Positions 40,889 to 52,028 of a DNA stretch of 64,000 nucleotides are shown piece by piece. Source of the stretch: Aphanomyces cochlioides (taxonomy: Eukaryota; Oomycota; Saprolegniomycetes; Saprolegniales; Verrucalvaceae); assembly GCA_019828595.1 (NCBI GenBank), contig JAHQRK010000049.1, forward strand, positions 1-64,000, given 5' to 3'. The translations under genes were made by a program, and so were the position numbers. The notes under the pieces are model-generated. The model made no database searches, was not told the origin of the DNA, and saw only the letters and a list, made by a program, of their open reading frames with translations. Position 1 is the stretch's first letter. Each line of letters begins with the position of its first letter.

Positions 40889-41201
40889 CCATCTCGAGCG
40901 TCTTTCAGACCGTATTAGTAGCGCAATAGATGCCTCACAAGATCGTCTCACAATAGGATTTCCCAAAGGGGATGCAATCTGAACCGCGTTTGAAACTCCA
41001 GGTTGGGTCAGCTTGGCGGTGGTTACGTCGGCTGGCTTCGGGATGTACCGTCGACTGTGGCCTGGCTAAGAGCCTGGTCGGGCAATGTTCGTGTCCATGC
41101 AGGAGGAGACACTGAGTCTCCTCCTACAAAGTGTGAATGAAATATTATCCGGATCCGGTATTTTAACCAATCACGCGCCAGTTATCCACGTCTGTCGCTG
41201 T
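40889..41201. other. Intergenic
   Basis: No gene or repeat recognised. Confidence 0.3.
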
Positions 41202-41389
41202 GATGAGGCCTGTATTTGTTCTGATACAGCACGTTGGCTATCATATATGCTGTACCAATAAGTTAGCTATCATATGCTAAGTTACGGGTGCACATTGGCT
41301 ATCACATGCTGCACCCATAAGTTAGCTATCATATAGTTATGGGTGCACGTTGGCAATCAGCATAAATAGCTTCTTTCACAGGCCTCATC
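41202..41389. repeat. 188 bp element with 12 bp inverted ends and internal tandem units
   Basis: The ends GATGAGGCCTGT and ACAGGCCTCATC are exact inverses. Inside, a unit of roughly 55-60 bp made of TTGGCTATCA, a CACCCATAAGTTAGCTATCA-like core and GGGTGCAC is present twice, with a third partial start. Many short inverted words give it strong folding potential. Confidence 0.6.
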
Positions 41390-41551
41390 AGAGCGGCGGC
41401 ACGGCCTTACGACCTCCCTGCCGCCTTTCCCGATGAGGGGAAAAGAAATCCCATTGTCGGGGGCTCCCTCGTCCAAGACAGAAAGTTTTCACCGCCATCG
41501 ATTATTCACGTTTAAAAAAGGGCAGACGGACTGCTCTTCGTCCTGCGCAGC
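41390..41551. other. Intergenic, weak repeat similarity
   Basis: GGCGGCACGGCCTTAC near 41395 recalls an inverted sequence near 35630, perhaps from the same degraded element. Confidence 0.3.
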
Positions 41552-41914
41552 TTATCGGCCTTGGGCTGATGCACGGTCTTGGGCATCGCATTGGTTCGGG
41601 TCAGTTTGTGCGGGTTTTCTGCTTGGCCAGGCGTTCGTCCTTCTTGCGACCAAAATAGCCACCAATTGCAATGGCAACCTTCTTGGTAATTCGTCGATCA
41701 TTGACTTGACATAAAAGCGGCCCCTTCTTTCGTGCAGGCCGCGCTTTGGTGCTGGACGTAACTTGGGTTCTCGAACCAAGACACGGTCGACTTGAGCAGC
41801 GCCAACCCCCGCCGAAAAATCGCCCACCGCAATGTTGTGGATAGAGTGACCACCTCCATCACCACGACCACCGCGGTTCAGGGCGGCCAACAAAGCACGT
41901 GAGTCGAATATCAA
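41552..41914 (-). pseudogene. Probable retroelement polyprotein fragment
   Basis: A 120-codon open minus-strand frame with VREPKLRPAPKRGLHERRGR, FYVKSMIDELPRRLP and RRTNAWPSRKP. The run of a short basic linker, a helix and a conserved Arg-Thr/Ile-Asn motif recalls the region after the integrase core in retrotransposon polyproteins. No catalytic motif is present, so the assignment rests on style only. Confidence 0.35.
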
Positions 41915-42457
41915 GCTCTTCTTGGCTCCAAGCTAGAGCAAAGGCGAGAGGAAGCAAGATGCGCATGATCACGTTTCAATTGAAAAATGACAATAGCGGT
42001 TGAATCTCACCGCCCCGCTCCCCCCCGGGGACTTCGGGGAACTCGATGTGGCTTGTTATAACACGACGTGGTAAACGTGAGGAGAACCCATCTTGGACGC
42101 AGTGGAGAGTGGAACTTGCACCCAAGTGGTCCCCGCATATGCGACGACAGGACTCCATTCTTACCGATGGGGGTCATTTGGAGCATTTTCCAGCAGAGTC
42201 GTCGATCGCCGTGTGTTTTCCGGCCAGTGGCACGGTGCTTTGATGGCAAGTTGCTACCTCAGCAACAGGACAGAGATGACATATCTTGTCGACAGTTCGT
42301 CGTCCATTCGAGCGGCTGAAAGAGCGTCATCTTCATGCAGCCATGTTGGCTCGAGTGCTCGTCGCCCTCGTCGCTGCTTGGATGTTTCACTACGACGGGA
42401 CACTTTCGTTGGGTTTGACAATTGCCAACCCAACCGTTAGTATCACTCATACGCAAG
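41915..42457. other. 5' flank of the zinc-repeat gene; duplicated elsewhere
   Basis: About 250 bp (42200-42457) reappear, diverged, at 44690-44960; common words are GCGGCTGAAAGAGC, TCTTCATGC and TTTGGGTTTGAC. This is likely the promoter-proximal part of the WRKY19-like unit. Confidence 0.45.
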
Positions 42458-43150
42458 ATGCCGTCTTGCTTGAAAGTTGAGTGCTCTGGACACGACGAAC
42501 TCGATGCTGGACGCTTGGGAGTCAAGCAGAAGAAACGAGCGGGGATGTTGTCTAGACCGCGGTTGGCGGTGGTTGCTTTGGCAGGATTCATATGTTGCAC
42601 CCAAGACCAAGGGGATCCATGGCCACGACCACGAACAACGTGCCAGTTGGCAACGTACGTGGCGATGAAGTGTTTTTTCCACGGGTGTGACTTGGACGCC
42701 GTCGCCGGGTCTTGGAAATGCTCCATCCACAGACACAGAAGCCGCTGTGCGGTCCAAGATTGCCGCAATCCAGTCTATGCCAGGAAACTCTGCGTCAAGC
42801 ACGGCGGAAAGCCCAAGTGCAAGGTTGAAGGGTGCCAAGTGACCATCCGAGTGGGCCAGTATTGCTTCAGGCATAGTCCCACGGGTAAGCTCAAGCTCTG
42901 TTCCATGGAAGGCTGTACGGCGCGCGAACATCTTGGTGGAAGATGCTTTCGCCACGGCAGTGGGAAGAATTGTGAGTTTCCACGCTGCACCAAGTATGCA
43001 CGCACCCGAGGTCTCTGCGCAAGGCACGCAGAGGCAACAGAATCAACAGTCCAACACGGTGGGTCTTCTCACCAGCGCGTCCTACGTGAAGTCGAGAGTT
43101 TGCTGGTCTATTACTACCTCGAACTGGGCAAACTTACTGAGACTTCTTGA
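42458..43150 (+). CDS. WRKY19-like Cys/His repeat protein (230 aa)
   Basis: From ATG 42458 (MPSCLKVECSGHDELDAGRL; the frame is open 12 codons upstream without ATG). Five tandem units of C-x4-C-x9/10-C-x2-H follow between residues about 75 and 205: CFFHGC to CSIH, CAVQDC to CVKH, CKVEGC to CFRH, CSMEGC to CFRH, and CEFPRC to CARH. Such units bind zinc and are abundant in oomycete proteins annotated as WRKY transcription factor 19-like, although no WRKYGQK motif is present. A DNA-binding or regulatory role is inferred. The start region recurs as a relic at 48298 and repeats recur at 43905 and 63640. The stretch at residues 35-65 is hydrophobic and poorly conserved and might be an unspliced intron. 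Confidence 0.7.
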   Translation: MPSCLKVECSGHDELDAGRLGVKQKKRAGMLSRPRLAVVALAGFICCTQDQGDPWPRPRTTCQLATYVAMKCFFHGCDLDAVAGSWKCSIHRHRSRCAVQDCRNPVYARKLCVKHGGKPKCKVEGCQVTIRVGQYCFRHSPTGKLKLCSMEGCTAREHLGGRCFRHGSGKNCEFPRCTKYARTRGLCARHAEATESTVQHGGSSHQRVLREVESLLVYYYLELGKLTETS

Positions 43151-43904
43151 CGTTGGCTTCGCTGGAATCCACGCCATGAAATCGATGCGAGCTACGTGAC
43201 CATGGAGGATCTTCTTCATGTCAAATCGTGCCAAGTGCGTGGGGACAGCCCCGGAGAAGAAATTTGTGGAGAAAATGAGCTCATAGTTGGTAGCTCCTCA
43301 TGCCTTTAACACTTGAAAGCCTGCTTCTTCTACTCAGCCAAGATCAGTCGTCTCTCGAGACTCTACTCTGCCCAAGCGAGCTCTTTCCCGACTCCGATGC
43401 TCGTGTATTTCTACTTGACAGGGCCAGCTTGAGCGACTCAGCGTCCATCGACGGGTCCATGGGATGGACTTTTCACGCGCGTACGAATGCTCTGGCGCTG
43501 CCCAAGACGGCGACACTCAAGCCAGACGTCTCGGAAGGATGCTTGGTGCGAGTTTGAAGGCTCGCATTTGTCATTTGTCGAGTCGGCAACTTTACATGAT
43601 GTGCTGCAGTGGTGCTCAGTGGATGGATGGCTCCACTCAAGCGCATCAAAGGTGGCCAGAAGACGATCAAATTTGCTTGAAACCCTGGCCAGATATGTAC
43701 CCAAGACACAGCGTGCAATCCCTGGAGGGGCAGTGAGCCCAAACGGTGGCAGTGACTTGTAAAGACACTGGATCAAGCCAGAGATTGCTGCTAGAATGCG
43801 TCAAATTAGCCCTCGTCCTGGCAGCCAAGGCTTGAATTCATGTTGTGCTCTACTCGTATGCGTGAAACCTTGAAAAGAGGCTGGTAGAAAACTCGCTGTG
43901 GTGT
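43151..43904. other. Intergenic with one weak small frame
   Basis: An 85-codon frame at 43300-43557 (MPLTLESLLLLLSQDQSSLE start) has no recognisable domain. Other open frames overlap on both strands; none is supported. Confidence 0.35.
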
Positions 43905-44180
43905 CCAAGACTGCCACTGCCAAGCGATGCATCTCCTGCGTCAACCATGGCAGCAAGCCCAAGTGTCCAAGCATGTTCTTTGCACAACTCCGATTTGGAA
44001 CTTTTGACTCCAAGCATAGTCGTGCACATGTGGCGCTACTGCTCCGTACAAAGATGTCGATCGCAAGTCCATCTCGGTAGGAAATGCTTTCGACACGGTG
44101 GAGGTCGCGATTGTATCGTTCCATACTGCACTGCATTTGCGCGACGGAGAGGAGTCTGCACGAAACACACGCGCAAGTGA
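43905..44180 (+). pseudogene. Decayed WRKY19-like zinc-repeat copy
   Basis: The last two repeats are readable (CSVQRC to CFRH, CIVPYC to CTKH) and end HTRK at 44180. Upstream, AKRCISCVNHGSKPKCPS in another frame marks an earlier repeat. At least one frameshift separates them and the N-terminal part is missing. Confidence 0.6.
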
Positions 44181-44689
44181 CTCGACGCTTGTCCTGCCGG
44201 TGATATTGCAGGGGGACTTTCCTCCATCGTTGGGGGAGCCATATTGAGAGCAGCGACGCGTGGCTGTGACGCGTAGAGGTCATGAGTACACCTCTTGACG
44301 AGCAGAACATTATGGAATGCTCCGTTCCTGATGGAAGGAGAGAGTGATGGCAGTCGAGATTGTGTGGTCGTGCTGGAACGATATGTCGCCAACGATGCTT
44401 AAAAGTAGTAAGAGACGACTTGCGATAACAGGCTCATGCTTTCACGATGGATCCATCTCTCGAACGAGTCCAGTCGAGACATACACGGTGTGGGAGATGG
44501 CCAGACAATTCCAACGTCCATGGGACTCAATATCCACATTGCGTCACGTCTCTTACGGTCGTCCTACGTACACAAAACAGTTGATACCTCACTTGTCGCG
44601 ACAGTCTTTGCATCGGATTCATTTTCAGCTCTTCCTTGCCACACCATTTGGTGAATTGCTGAGTCGTGTGTTGCAGACGTTTTTCCAGC

Positions 44690-44960
44690 CACCGCCACCG
44701 TGCTTTGATGACAAGTGGTACAGGACAGAGATGGCGCGTCTCTTTCTCGTTGAGAGATTGGCGTCCATACGAGCGGCTGAAAGAGCTTGGTCTTCATGCC
44801 GCCATGTTGGTTCAAGTACCCGTCCCCCCGTCACTGCCTGTGTCATTTGCAACGACGGGATGCTTTCTTTGGGTTTGACCGTCGAGGTCCCACGGAGTCC
44901 CAATTACAGTGTACCAACCCTTGAGCTATCCTACGCAAGGAGGGGTGTCACTCTTACAAA
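44690..44960 (+). repeat. Second copy of the WRKY19-like upstream region
   Basis: Parallels 42200-42470: GTGCTTTGATGACAAGTGGT against GTGCTTTGATGGCAAGTTGC, then GAGCGGCTGAAAGAGC and TTTGGGTTTGACC, and finally CTACGCAAG, but no zinc-repeat gene follows. The open frame 44344-44982 crosses it and is probably fortuitous. Confidence 0.5.
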
Positions 44961-45116
44961 CTTCAAGTATAAATCTGTCTGACATGATCCCGCCTGGCGG
45001 GAGGGTTTCTGAAATGTGATACATGTGTCTTGTATTGTGCTTTCTACTCAAAATTTCCTCCGGCGATTGGTCGAATCAACCGCCGGCAAATCGTCGAACC
45101 TCCGAAATATAATACA

Positions 45117-45320
45117 AATGTCTATTTTAGAAGGTTATTTTGACCTTTGGTTGGAGCCTTGATCGGGATGGTACACGAAATCGACGAAGCTTCGTCGCTG
45201 CGCTGGCGAGGCCAGAGGCCTCTCCACTCGTTGTACGCTCAACGTGAGGAGCGCTGAATAACGTGGAATTCTCTTCGAGGTGGGGTCGCTGTGGAAGGTT
45301 GTTCAGAGTCATAGAGATGA
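45117..45320. other. GC-richer island, function unknown
   Basis: More GC than its AT-rich surroundings, with an open minus-strand frame of 61 codons; no similarity recognised. Confidence 0.3.
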
Positions 45321-45532
45321 CGTGAGATTTGCTGCTTTTCTCTCACAAACTTACGTCAGTTTTCAGCCAATCAATTGATAGTAAAATTATTTTTAGCCAA
45401 TCATATTGTCCAGACGATTTCCAGGCGATTGGACTACAGTATCGCCTGAAATTGGCAATTTTGGACGGAATTCACAATATCACGAACAACCGGACGACCA
45501 GAGTTTTCCGAATCCGTGATATCATGGATATT

Positions 45533-45598
45533 CATCATTTGATTGGATGAAAATACATTGTCCAACATCATTTGATTGGATGAAAATACATTGTCCAA
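45533..45598 (+). repeat. Tandem duplication, 33 bp x 2
   Basis: The unit CATCATTTGATTGGATGAAA... is present twice without difference. It contains an ATTGGATGAAA word also found near the Copia leader (56529). Confidence 0.85.
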
Positions 45599-45826
45599 CA
45601 ACTAAATTAACCAACAGGTGAGCTCTAAGTCTAAAAAAACAGCCTACGTTTCCTCTACTGTAGTATCCGTAATTGACTTTATCACAGGGCCAAACACTGC
45701 TGACAATGACATGACAGTGGATGGAGCCCTTAGGGCATGGCAGATTCTTGTGCTCAGCCTGGAGACTACATCACGTAAAAAAAAACTCTGCACAACTTTG
45801 TTCAAAATTATAATCAAACTTGCAAC

Positions 45827-47802
45827 TAACGTAAAAAATCAATTCCTTGTTTGTTGCATTCAACAGAGTGTAATTTCCTTTAAACTGCATATATCGAAAA
45901 CCTGAAAGCATAAGGTTGTAGAGAATTAATTCCTCTATCGGATCGTCGATATCTGGAGTCTGTTTTCGGTTCCTTTCCATAAGTTTTTCAAGTTTTCAAC
46001 GTCAGTGTTGAGAAATCGCCAAAAATCAATTACTTGCCCCTTTTTAACTTGAATAAAGTATTGATGATCAAACAAATTTGCAACGAGCAATGAAAATTAA
46101 AAAGCACCAAAAACAAGATTTCCTGAAATTCAATACCCCTAACCTCAGTGTGGAGTATAATATTTTAAGAATATACAGTTTAGAAGAAAAACATTTTTCG
46201 TTTTGGATATATTTTTGAACACAATATGAATTCTCCAATTATTGAGGGATGGATGTCCTCTTTTCAATATATAGAGGGATGAAAGTCCCTCAAATTTTGA
46301 CTTGAGGATTAAACCAATACAAACTTGAAGTAGTACCAATTACGATCCGAGATTATCAAAAAACGAGGGATTTTTATCCCTCTAGAAAGTGTAAACTTTC
46401 ATGCTTAAGATTTGACTGCCGTTCGTTGCACAATGCTTTAAAGTAGGTGGCTGTGCGTCGAGGGTCATTCGACTAACTTCGTCAATAGATGGTTCCAGAC
46501 AATACAAACCTCATCCTTTCGAGTTTGACGTTTTATAGCACATGATTAATCGACTTTTTTCAACGTCGCACGAGTGGGTATTTGTTTCCTGTCTTCGTCG
46601 CCCAGGCGCCAATGTTGCCGAGCATGGAATAATCCTCACATTGGCAGTTAGTATTCCTGTGGCATTAGATGTAGCATGACTCCTCAATATAAGATTTACA
46701 AGCACCTGCCTCGTAGGCTCAACAGGAGTGGATGCAACGACAGTTTTCTCGGCTGCCAGCATGCAAGCTGTGGTTGCATCGTCTTCTGTTGAGCTCTGAA
46801 TCCAGTTTTGAGCTAGTAAGTTGACATTGTTTGGTTATAGCAATAAGATAAGCTTGATCGATGGCCTTGTGTTTATTGTCCTTGACCTGTCAGGGACGGT
46901 GCTCCCTCTGACTTTATCAACAGCGTGGCGAGCCAGGCAATTTATTGACCTTTGTGTTCCCGACATTGAAGAAAACGAAATATGATCGCGTTAGTTTGAA
47001 TGAAAACACTTTCACAACTTAATCCCACGACCGTCCCACAAATTCCGACTATAAGGCCGTGTTCGATTTAGGAATCATGATTCCATCTTGATTCTCCCAG
47101 GCAAAACCGTGTTGGGTCATCCACGGGATTTACAAGCATTCATGAGAATCCACATTCACTCTCAGAATCTACCCCATTCAAAATGGTTGAGGTAGATTCT
47201 AAAAATCATGATTATCCCACCAAAGTGGATAATCCCAGTGTTCCTTGAGGAACGGAAGGAAATTTCGCAAAATTTCATATGGTTTGTGATCGTTTTCTAT
47301 TGGATAAAATTGGTTCAGAATCACCTTGAATCATGATTCCAAGCCAAGTCGAACACGGCCTAAATAAATATCCGGTCATGAGTCCTGTAACTGGCCGATT
47401 TAAGATTGAGAGAGTTTGCTTGTACCATCTCCATTTAGATTGTCGAGTCTATTAATAGAGTCACATAGGATTGACGTACACATAGAATTGACGTACAGCA
47501 CCTCCTATAGTAGTTTTGAACACTTTCTAAATCCCAATATGACTTACTAATACATGTTAGTTCACGAGCAAGTTTAGTCCTTAGCTTTTGAGTAAATACA
47601 CGACAAACTTTTATGAACTCACCTTTGGTTGCTTCGTTCGAAATCAATTGAAAGAGGTTTTCACCTGTTTTGCAAACATCCAATGGTCTTCTCATTCATA
47701 TTGTCATTAGTTTTAATTGGGTGAAATTAAATTGTAAGTTTGATTAAAATCAATGGGGCAAGAAATTGATTTAGGGGCAAGGAATTGATTTTTTACGTTA
47801 GA
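45827..47802. repeat. 24 bp inverted repeat about 1.93 kb apart
   Basis: CTAACGTAAAAAATCAATTC (45827-45850, 24 bp in all) recurs as an exact inverse at 47779-47802. Variants of the same word lie at 46026 and 47757. The enclosed AT-rich DNA holds no recognised transposase, and no target duplication was found, so it may be a dead TIR element or chance clustering. Nothing else is recognised from 45599 to 47054. Confidence 0.4.
47055..47360. mobile_element. Harbinger-type MITE, 306 bp, TAA duplication
   Basis: Starts GGCCGTGTTCGATTTAGGAA and ends with the inverse of GGCCGTGTTCGACTTGGCTT, each followed inward by GGAATCATGATTC. TAA flanks both sides (47052-47054, 47361-47363). No coding capacity. 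Confidence 0.8.
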
Positions 47803-48297
47803 GTGAAGACGACGATCTCTTCCATCGCTACAGATTGCATTGAAGACTACTTTTCGTGCCAGACTGGCCAAAGAACACTCACTACTGGGCTCCTGGGGCC
47901 CAGAAATCTCCAGCTTGTCTTTCTCTCGTAGAAATCCCTTCGCGCCATGAAATTCGCCAAAAGAACGCAAAGCAAAAATCATCTCCAATGCACTATATCG
48001 GTTAATTCGCGTGACTGTGGTCCACAGTCGCTCAGATTGTTCATAAGGTTAACTGTAAACTGATTGGAGGATACCACATGGCATATAGAAATTTGATTGG
48101 GTAAAAATAAATTAAGCTTGACTACAATATGATATAATTTACAGTTAATCAAGTTAAAATGATATCCGACCATCTCGATGATCCCACACCGAAGTATAGT
48201 TAGTTAATCATGACTGTTTGACGACGGGGAATTTTTTTAAATGTGATATCATAGATTCTCTGGTCGGCAAAAGTGACACCCCTCCTCCTACGCAAGA
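47361..48297. other. Intergenic, AT-rich
   Basis: A minus-strand frame at 47435-47695 (ISNEATKGEFIKVCRVF) looks protein-like but has no recognised family. Nothing else is supported. Confidence 0.3.
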
Positions 48298-48440
48298 TGG
48301 CGTCTAACTTGAAAAGAGAGTGCTCTGGACGCCACGAGCTCGATGCCGGACGACTGCGCTTCAAGCAGAAAACAGGAAACGAGCGGGGATTTCATCTAAA
48401 CCGCGCTTGATGCAGCATCGTGGCCATGGTTGCGTCTGCT
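48298..48440 (+). pseudogene. 5' relic of a WRKY19-like gene
   Basis: ATGGCGTCTAACTTGAAAAG opens a segment that matches 42458-42570: CSG-H-ELDAGRL, then the KQK basic stretch. It loses the frame and stops before any zinc repeat. Confidence 0.6.
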
Positions 48441-50042
48441 GGGTTCGTGTCACTTATGCCGACCAAAGAATGAATGATATCACAGTTTCAAATGTCCTCC
48501 CGTCGTCTACCAATCAAACTTAACAAATCAATAAGATGATACGATACCATACTTTACTTCCTATGAATATTATTTTATCCAATCAATTTTCAAATAGTTA
48601 TGCTACAACTTCGAAGAATAGAGAGGTTTCGCAAAGACTCCATTCCCGTTTCCATACAAAAACCTCTACAATACAATACTTTTATGGATGGACTCCATAA
48701 AGTTATGAATATTCCCATACAATTGATCGATTTTATGGATAGTTTGTCCATTCCCACACATATTTGGGTATGGGAAAGGGAAAGACGCGATTTACGATAC
48801 CTCTCTAATATTCCATGCAAACTGCCATATTGAGCGGATCTTTCAGCAACAGAATCAAGAGACTATTGCCGTAAACAGACTCGGAGAGTCGTCTCGGTGC
48901 TCAGTGATGTTGTAGCATACATTTTGGAATTACAACTTATCGCAGTCTGAAAGTTTGATGATGCGGTAGCTATTAATAGACAGATTTTATCCACAAAAAA
49001 TACTCTCATAAATTATACGATTTTGAAGAACCTCTAAAAAATTGTTGCAGAGTCCCCAAATTTTATGTGGATCTCCAAACTGTTGTGGATGAAGATAATT
49101 TACGGAACGGCTTTGCGACATCTGTCTACTATATTGGAATGTTTGAAATACTTACTGTCTTGCGCTGCTCGTTGATCTATGGATTTACTCGTTTAGAATC
49201 GTGTGTGTAAGGTAGGAGCAATCAAAGGTTGTTGGAGACCAAGCAATCAGACATGAGGTTGACAAAAGTTCAAAAGTGCGTCTGTATTGTCATCTACTAT
49301 CCGCAATTGACTTGATGGCGAAGCCAAAATCACTCCGAAATCAGACAGTCGATGAAACCCTTTTGAGCATGTGCTGCTGTAGATTGACAGACTTTCCAAT
49401 ACATGTCGATGCTCCATCATGCCTTGACATTCGACTGTTTATACCTACAGAACCTGTATTGTGATGGCAACGTGGTTGCAAATAGACTTTTCCAATTCAC
49501 GCCGCAGCATGATCGAGCGTTGGCACGAATCCAAAGTTCTCTTCATGATACCCGTCTCTTTTGTTGCAATAGACAGCCGTTCGACTGCATGACAATGCTC
49601 CATTCTCTCTCAAGATACGTAGCAATCAAATGATAGTCGACCTGTGACTGCATGATATCACGCTTTCAGAAATCGTCTGGTCGTCTGGTCGTATATCGGT
49701 TTTCGTGATATCGGGAATCATACCCGACAGATTTACCGTGGGGCATCGGACAGCAATGTCAAAGCGTGTTAAGCTCGTTGAAGCCTCAGATTTTTGGACT
49801 TTCAGAGCGCCTTGTAGATACAGAAGCAGCATGGTTCGCAAGCTGCATTTGATTTATGGATGCAATGCTGTGAACGAAAACAATTTCATCCGTCGATCGC
49901 ATTGATCCGGAACTGGAGAATTCCATACAAACTTCTATATACTAGGTTGATTCTGCAAAAAGAAATATCTAGTGAAAATTCATGAATTGGCCAAAAATGA
50001 AATTTCTTGTGGAATTTGCATTTGCTATCGTGAATTTGCCTT
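48441..50042. other. Long stretch with no recognised gene
   Basis: AT-rich, only short frames without domain signatures (for example 48600-48833 and 49276-49464). No inverted or direct repeats of note were found by eye. Confidence 0.35.
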
Positions 50043-50280
50043 TTGTGGTGGAGAATGAACAGCGACGCACTGCTGTTCTTCCCAGTCATGGCGCTCTTGG
50101 CCGAGAACGACGAAGAACGCTCCCGAGCGATCCACATCCCAAGCTCACGGTTCAATATTGATGTTCAAAGTGACCAGATGTGCGAGTTTCACTTCAGATT
50201 AACGAAGTCCGAGATCAAGGAGCTTGTTGTTTTGCTTGAAGTTCCTGATCCATTTTGCACTGTTCATCGCTACAATACAA
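50043..50280 (+). pseudogene. PIF-type transposase, N-terminal fragment
   Basis: Reads FNIDVQSDQMCEFHFRLTKS and EIKELVVLLEVPDPF, resembling the N-terminal helical region of PIF nucleases (compare FRFTVNQLQTLSDKLHLP at 33936 on). The frame continues to 50393, but beyond about 50280 it is antisense to the Myb-like gene, so an internal deletion has fused the two. Confidence 0.5.
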
Positions 50281-50762
50281 ATACAACGTTTCATTGTCAT
50301 CATTGCCGCCGCTCTTATCGTGTCGCCGTCCACCTCTCTCTTTTCAAGCTTGTTCGCTTTGTCATCCCTTCGTGCTTTCTTTTGAAGAGATGATAAAGCC
50401 ATCTACATTAGAGATGAATCTACATCGTACGATTCTACCTTTACCATATCCACCACGTCTTGCAACAACTGCTCTCGTTCCTTATACTCCTCCTTCGTCC
50501 CCGATGCACGCAGGGAGGACATGGTGTCCTCTTTGAATGTTGCTACAAGGTCGTCGAATCTCTTTCGACAACCAGTCGAAGTCACCACATTGCCATGAAT
50601 GCTGCACAGGTTCGCCGCAATCTCTACCCAACGAGTCCTGGTTTGTCCATATACAGCGTCAAATGGACGGACATGGATGACTTCCTTGATCAACTTGATG
50701 TCGGAGGAGGACTTGAAGCGAAAGGCTTGTTTGCGCTTGGTGTTGAGATCAGTGGTGCTCAT
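50280..50762 (-). pseudogene. Myb/SANT-like protein of a PIF/Harbinger element, one stop
   Basis: Starts MSTTDLNTKRKQAFRFKSSS at 50762, with a Myb/SANT-like trihelix (IKLIKEVIHVRPFDAVYG, TRWVEIAANLCS, RKRFDDLVATF) and then EYKEREQLLQDVVDMV. A TAG at 50403-50405 interrupts the frame, which continues in register as MALSSLQKKARRDDKANKLE and TIRAAAMMTMKR. Converges on the transposase fragment at 50043, the same arrangement as the element at 6716-9452. Confidence 0.6.
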
Positions 50763-50836
50763 CAAATCGGTAAAAACGAAGTGAAATACACAGTGAAAAT
50801 GTTTGGCTTGTGAGAGTTTGTGACAGGAAAACTTCT

Positions 50837-51420
50837 TCACGAAAATTTCCTGTGGCGGAGTGGTACTTGCTCACAGGAAATCTTCACAAGAAATTTTGTG
50901 GTCGCCGAATTAACCTGCTGTAAAAGCTGTATTTGTACGGCACCCACCAAATTGAGCGGCACTCTGCGCTTGAAACTCTTGATAATCGTAGCAGCAGTGA
51001 CACCATACCATGCATTTTTCACCCACTGGCCGTAGATTTCGATTGTAGGTGGCTTCACTCGATTACCACTCGTGTATTCAAAAGGACCATGTCTTTTCCA
51101 GACATCCGTCTCCTTCAGTAGGCTCGATTTCACTTACTTAAACCATCCAACGCCAGCTGGTTGGCAATAGGCAGTCGTGCCTCCGAGGATGACAAGAAAA
51201 ACAATGGATTTCTCATGCAGGTAAGTCTTGACGGCCTTGCTGATGTGTGAACGAGCACTATCAATTTGCTGTCATAACGGCTGTGATTTTGGTCTTTTCA
51301 AATCCGAATGATTTGATCGGGACGTCTCTGGCACCGCGTTGGTCAACCGTGACTTGATTGGTGTGACCAAGAAAGACTGCTGTTTCGTCTATGTTGTACC
51401 GTCCCGAAAAACTTCCACGC
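50837..51420 (-). pseudogene. Pogo-type (DDE_1/CENP-B-like) transposase fragment
   Basis: In changing frames: YNIDETAVFLGHTNQVTVDQ (first catalytic Asp), IKSFGFEKTKITAVMTAN, stop codons, then LGGTTAYCQPAGVGWFK and IYGQWVKNAWYGVTAATIIK. These are the typical blocks of pogo/Tigger transposases in the usual order. The N-terminal HTH is missing. Several stops; inactive. Confidence 0.65.
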
Positions 51421-52028
51421 TCAAGCGATTAACACGCGACAATTCTCACGTCTCAAATGAGCCTTGCCAATATGGCGAATCGAATAATCATTTCCACCTC
51501 CACAGAGCATGATTTGCTTCATACACAGCATCCATGAATAGAACACATTGTCTAGCGTTTCGGCGCTAAGCTCAGAATATGAGTCCCACACATTCATTAT
51601 AAGCTCATCGTATGTCCTTGCCACTTTCGTTTGCTGCAGTGAATCAATTGCTGTGAAGAAACCCAGATCCAGCAAATTCAAATCTGGGCTACGAGGAGGC
51701 TGACACTCGACTTCCAGAGTCAGACCACTTTCTTGCCACTACACACCAGGCTTCACATGTGGTGGCGCGTTGTCTTGTTGCAAGCGTATACGCTTGATAT
51801 CGCGTGGCCATTTTGCAAGGATTGCCTGCACAAGCTTTGTCAGGATCATGTCTATCGACGCTCACGGGCTTTGTTTCAATTGTGCCAGCAGGGCGATTCT
51901 TCGAACTTCTTTGAGCTGGTACTTGTATGACAAAGGGCCAGATGCCCAATTTGCCGTCGAAATTCTTGTTTCTTTGGCGGTCGAATCTTGGTCGTGCCAC
52001 GGCGGCCAAGAACATTACACGTCCGATG

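Noticed and set aside
35590..41440. Sequences near 35630 and 41397 as the two LTRs of the Gypsy element
   Set aside because: The shared word GGCACGGCCTTA lies in opposite orientation in the two places and similarity is short; LTRs must be direct repeats.
42259..43027. Minus-strand frames of 169 and 194 codons over the zinc-repeat gene
   Set aside because: The plus strand has five regular Cys/His repeats, so the minus frames are shadows.
44344..44982. A 212-codon plus-strand frame
   Set aside because: It crosses the duplicated WRKY19-like upstream region, whose other copy (42200-42457) does not keep this frame; no domain is visible.
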